Assembly (NCBI RefSeq): GCF_001659605.2
Contig: NC_035171.2
Location: 25,027,825-25,091,824, forward strand
Direction of reading: 5' to 3'
Origin: Manihot esculenta
Taxonomy: Eukaryota; Streptophyta; Magnoliopsida; Malpighiales; Euphorbiaceae
DNA length: 64,000 bases
The notes beneath the pieces were generated by a model. That model saw nothing but the letters and a program-made list of their open reading frames with translations. It was not told the origin of the DNA and did not search any database. Positions 61,021-64,000 of this stretch are shown here, one piece after another. The position numbers were made by a program, and so were the translations under genes. The first letter of the stretch is position 1. Each line of letters starts with the position of its first letter.

Positions 61021-62940
61021 GTTCTATTTTATTTATGTGGAAAGAAAGCCATTTCAAGAGAGAGTGTAAGTTTTACAAGAAATTGCAAGTAAAAGAAGGT
61101 GTTGCACAAAATTCACAAAAGCATACAAATATTCTTGAAAAACAATCATCTTCTACAGAGATAGTTGTGATGGATGTTAGACTTAATATTAACATGATAA
61201 TATAATATAATATGGCAACTCACGAAAAATCTACAGATTAGTAGTATGATTTTAGTGCTACTGTGCATGTTTGCAACAGTAAAGATCTATTCAAGAATTA
61301 TGAAATTGCAGCAAATAATGAAATAGTCTTTATGGGAAATCATATTACATCCAAAGTCATTGGAAAAGAAACCATTAAAATTAAATTTACTTCTAGAAAT
61401 AAGTTAATTTTATTGAATATATTTCATATTCTGGATCTGCAAGTTATGCAAGAAAAGATCGAAGGTTGTTTTAGAGGTAAAAAAAGTTATTTTTCTCTAA
61501 GATGATACATTATTGGACAAAGCATGTTAAGTATATAGATGAACTAAATATATGTCAAGACATTGATTGATACGTTGTGTTAAAATGAATTCTGAAAAAT
61601 ATAAAATAAGTATACAAGCAAAAATGACAAAGAAATCTTTTTCAAAAAATAAAATGACATTTGAATTTGTAGGACTTATGCACTCTGATATTTGTGAATT
61701 AAAGAGGCGGAAATAGAAGTTTTATTACTTTTATATATGTTTATTCTAGATATATTCAAACTTTTGATATGTTTAAAATTATAAAGTCTTATAGAAAATC
61801 AAAATTTTATGAAGTGATCGTATTGGTGAATATTTTCCAAATGAATTTTTGTTAAGTTACTGGTTTGGTTTATAAAACTATTGCATCTTATACTCCACAA
61901 TAGAATAGTTTGAGAAAAAAAAAAGAATAAAACATTGGTAGATATGATCTAATATTATGTTTATGTATGCTAAATTACCAACAAATCTATAAGAAAAGAC
62001 TTTATTAGTAGTCTATCGTGTGCACAACCGAATACCTCAGAGCATTTTAAAATTCTTCATATGAAGCATAGAAAGAGAGAAAACCTAACTTAGGGCTGCA
62101 TAACCTATTATTAGGGGTGAGCATTCGGTCGGTTCGGTTCAAAACTGAACCGAACCGAATAAACCAAAAATCGAAATTTTAGTGTTTATAAAAACCGAAC
62201 CGAATCGATTTTGGTCAGAAACTGAATCGAACCGAATCGGTCTGATTCGGTTCGATTCGGTTCGGTTTGATCGGTTTCGATTTTTAATAATTTTTTTATT
62301 TTTTACACTTTATTTTTAATATTTTAAAATTTAATTAAAATATTTTAATTTTAATATGATTTAATTTCTCTATATTATTGAAAAAAATATATTATTATCA
62401 CTAATCGGTTCGGTTCGGTTTTTTCGGTTTTTTTCTGATCAAAATTGAACCAAACCAAAATAACTAAAATTTTTGAAATTAAAAACCGAACCGAACCGAA
62501 ATGTATAAAAAACCGAACCAAATTTTCAAATCGATTCGTTTCGATCGATTTTTTCGGTTTAAACCGAATACTGCTCACCCCTACCTATTATAGAGCTGCA
62601 TATCCAAAGAGAACCAAATTAGGACCTAAAGGTCTTAAGAAATATTTTTGTGGGATATGCTAAAAATTTAAAAACTTATAGATTGTTGAATTTGGATTCT
62701 AATATTGTCGTAGAATCCAGAAATGTTGAGTTTTTAGAAACTAATTGTATTAGTGATCCAAATCCTAATCCGCAGGCAAGAATTAAATTCTATAATAATA
62801 CAAAATATTAATCAGAGTGATAGTTCTTCTTCTAGTAGTAACTCAAAGGAAATTCATAATTCTATTGAATCTAGAAGAAGTCAAAGAATTCGGAAAGAGA
62901 AGAATTTATATTTAAATTTTATTTCTTCATAAGTATTAGT
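61021..62940 (+). mobile_element. Decayed Ty1/copia retrotransposon fragment
   Basis: Plus-strand pieces in the right order: a Gag zinc-knuckle end (KESHFKRECKFYKKLQVKEG, 61039-61098), a protease-region stretch (CNSKDLFKNY...IVFMGNHITSKVIGK...LLNIFHILDLQ, 61263-61450), integrase pieces (around 61800, DRIGEYF; around 62070, KERKPNL), PKRTKLGPKGLKKYFCGIC (62606-62662) and an RRSQRIRKEKNL motif at the integrase end (about 62876-62911). Frameshifts and stops are frequent. Reverse transcriptase is missing at the right. A hAT MITE (62112-62583) is inserted within its integrase. Confidence 0.8.
62112..62583. mobile_element. hAT-like MITE, copy 2, nested in the copia fragment
   Basis: A 472-bp element with ends TAGGGGTGAGCA / TGCTCACCCCTA and a perfect 8-bp target duplication CCTATTAT (62104-62111 and 62584-62591). 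Same family as 6352-6849, with the AT-rich core in the opposite orientation. The 8-bp duplication identifies it as hAT-type. Confidence 0.93.
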
Positions 62941-63183
62941 CTTTTTAGTAGAAAGTTGTAGAGACTAATTATTCATTAAAATATCTATATAATTTTAAAT
63001 CTAAAAGAAGATCTTAAATCTTATAGTGAAGCAATAGCTTCAAGATATTGCATTTTGGAGAAGATCTTAATTTAATTTAATTTTAACAAGATTTTAAAAT
63101 TTTATATTAACAGCAGGTTTAAATTGAAATATACCTCTTTTATACTTAAATATTTAATTATATCTAGATATACTTTTGCTAAC
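62941..63183. other. AT-rich spacer
   Basis: Nothing recognised between the copia remnant and the solo LTR. Confidence 0.5.
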
Positions 63184-63591
63184 TGATAACCGTTGACCCT
63201 CTCATTCTCCCTGGGCCGAGTCAAGCCCCACAAGAATAAATGAGGTCTAGACCTCAGGACGATCCTAGGCAAGACTGTCCGTCAGCCCAAACGTGGGCCA
63301 CCAAATGCTCAGCGGGTCGGGTCGCTTGAGCCCAAGGACCCAGCATGATGATAAATAAACCGACTCAGTTCTTCCGCATCCCTTTTTCGCATATGCACTA
63401 AAGAAAATTAAATGGCCGCCTGACGTAGGTGAGAAAACTGATACTTCTGCTCGTACGGATCTGTCTGACAGGGATGGGCATCACTGTAATGGAAAAGCCG
63501 TTAGGCGTCACTAGCAAGCAAGAGAAATCCTCTCGGATCAAGCTTACTCAACTATTGTAAACCCTATTTTCTGTAGATCTCAGAACATCAC
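63184..63591 (+). mobile_element. Solo LTR of a Tat-type Ty3/gypsy element (408 bp)
   Basis: Starts TGATAACCGTTGACCC and ends GATCTCAGAACATCA, flanked by a perfect 5-bp duplication CTAAC (63179-63183 and 63592-63596). No internal sequence remains, so it arose by LTR-LTR recombination. Terminal sequences resemble the LTR at 5778-6271. The body is GC-richer than its surroundings. Confidence 0.9.
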
Positions 63592-63686
63592 TAACTAAGT
63601 GAGAGATTATCATATATAGTTAGTAAAAGTTAGCAATCACTAACTAAGTGAGAGATTATCATATATAGTTAGTAAAAGTTAGCAAT
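63592..63686. repeat. 48-bp tandem duplication beside the solo LTR
   Basis: Copies start at 63592 and 63640, each CTAACTAAGTGAGAGATTATC...GTTAGCAAT. The first copy begins exactly at the CTAAC target duplication of the solo LTR. Confidence 0.92.
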
Positions 63687-64000
63687 TTTATATCTGAAAT
63701 TTATGAGAAACCTATTGAGTTTATAAAACTTAAATAACCAATCCAATCAAATTTGGTTAGTTGGAAGATTTGGAAGGAAACTCTAAATAATAAAATTGTA
63801 ATAGATTTACAAATAATTTAAATATTTAAAGGTTAAAGATGGGCACTTGGGAGAATTGAAAATAAATTTTTATTTTAATTTTAAAAATTATATTGAATTT
63901 TTCAAGCACAACTGTTCAAAACCAAGAGTTGCAAATGTTGTCTTAATAATTATTTTTCAAACAATTATGTCCTAAGATATGGCTATAAATACTTTGCAAG
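63687..64000. other. AT-rich end of the window
   Basis: No feature recognised. Confidence 0.5.

Overview
This is a plant nuclear genomic window, most likely from a eudicot. Three intron-containing genes have unmistakable plant homologues: an RZ-1-type zinc-knuckle RNA-binding protein, an autoinhibited Ca2+-ATPase of the ACA4/ACA11 type, and the chloroplast photosystem II assembly factor HCF136. They sit in AT-rich DNA full of Ty3/gypsy, Ty1/copia and hAT-type elements. A Malpighiales/Euphorbiaceae-like woody dicot is my guess, but the sequence alone does not prove it.

Layout. 1-6271 is the 5' LTR and almost the whole coding region of a Tat-lineage Ty3/gypsy element on the minus strand, cut by the window edge and broken by one nonsense codon. 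6352-6849 is a hAT-like MITE. 9450-22553 is a nest: a roughly 509-bp direct duplication flanks a solo chromovirus LTR, and a very young, apparently intact Tekay/Del chromovirus (11769-21735, 1663-residue Gag-Pol with chromodomain, LTRs differing by about four bases plus a 12-bp repeat unit) is inserted inside that LTR with a perfect ACCTT target duplication. 22554-24480 is AT-rich degenerate tandem repeat. 25021-29114 is a decayed gypsy element on the plus strand. 29650-31960 holds several copies of a dispersed repeat in both orientations.

Genes. RZ-1A-like lies on plus (CDS 32717-34092, two coding exons plus a 5'UTR intron). A GRF-zinc-finger pseudogene is at 38066-38637. The ACA-type Ca2+-ATPase is on minus (42788-46887, seven exons, 1034 residues). 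HCF136 is on minus (54625-59783, eight exons, 394 residues) with a decayed copia fragment in its longest intron. Between the last two genes lie a decayed gypsy remnant with a minisatellite-bearing region (47382-49985) and a TRIM-like LTR fragment (53759-53990). The right end holds a decayed copia element (61021-62940) with a hAT MITE nested in it, then a Tat-type solo LTR (63184-63591, TSD CTAAC) beside a 48-bp tandem duplication.

The three host genes are functionally unrelated (RNA metabolism, Ca2+ transport, PSII assembly), as is usual for plant neighbours. I found no new enzymatic or defence system. The most unusual observations are the 509-bp duplication that abuts both ends of a solo LTR, the almost undiverged Tekay element with GCC-box-like palindromes in its LTRs, and an ungapped 59-bp foldback at 39311-39440. 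Exon boundaries were assigned by eye from reading frame, GT-AG sites and family knowledge; no alignment or search was run.
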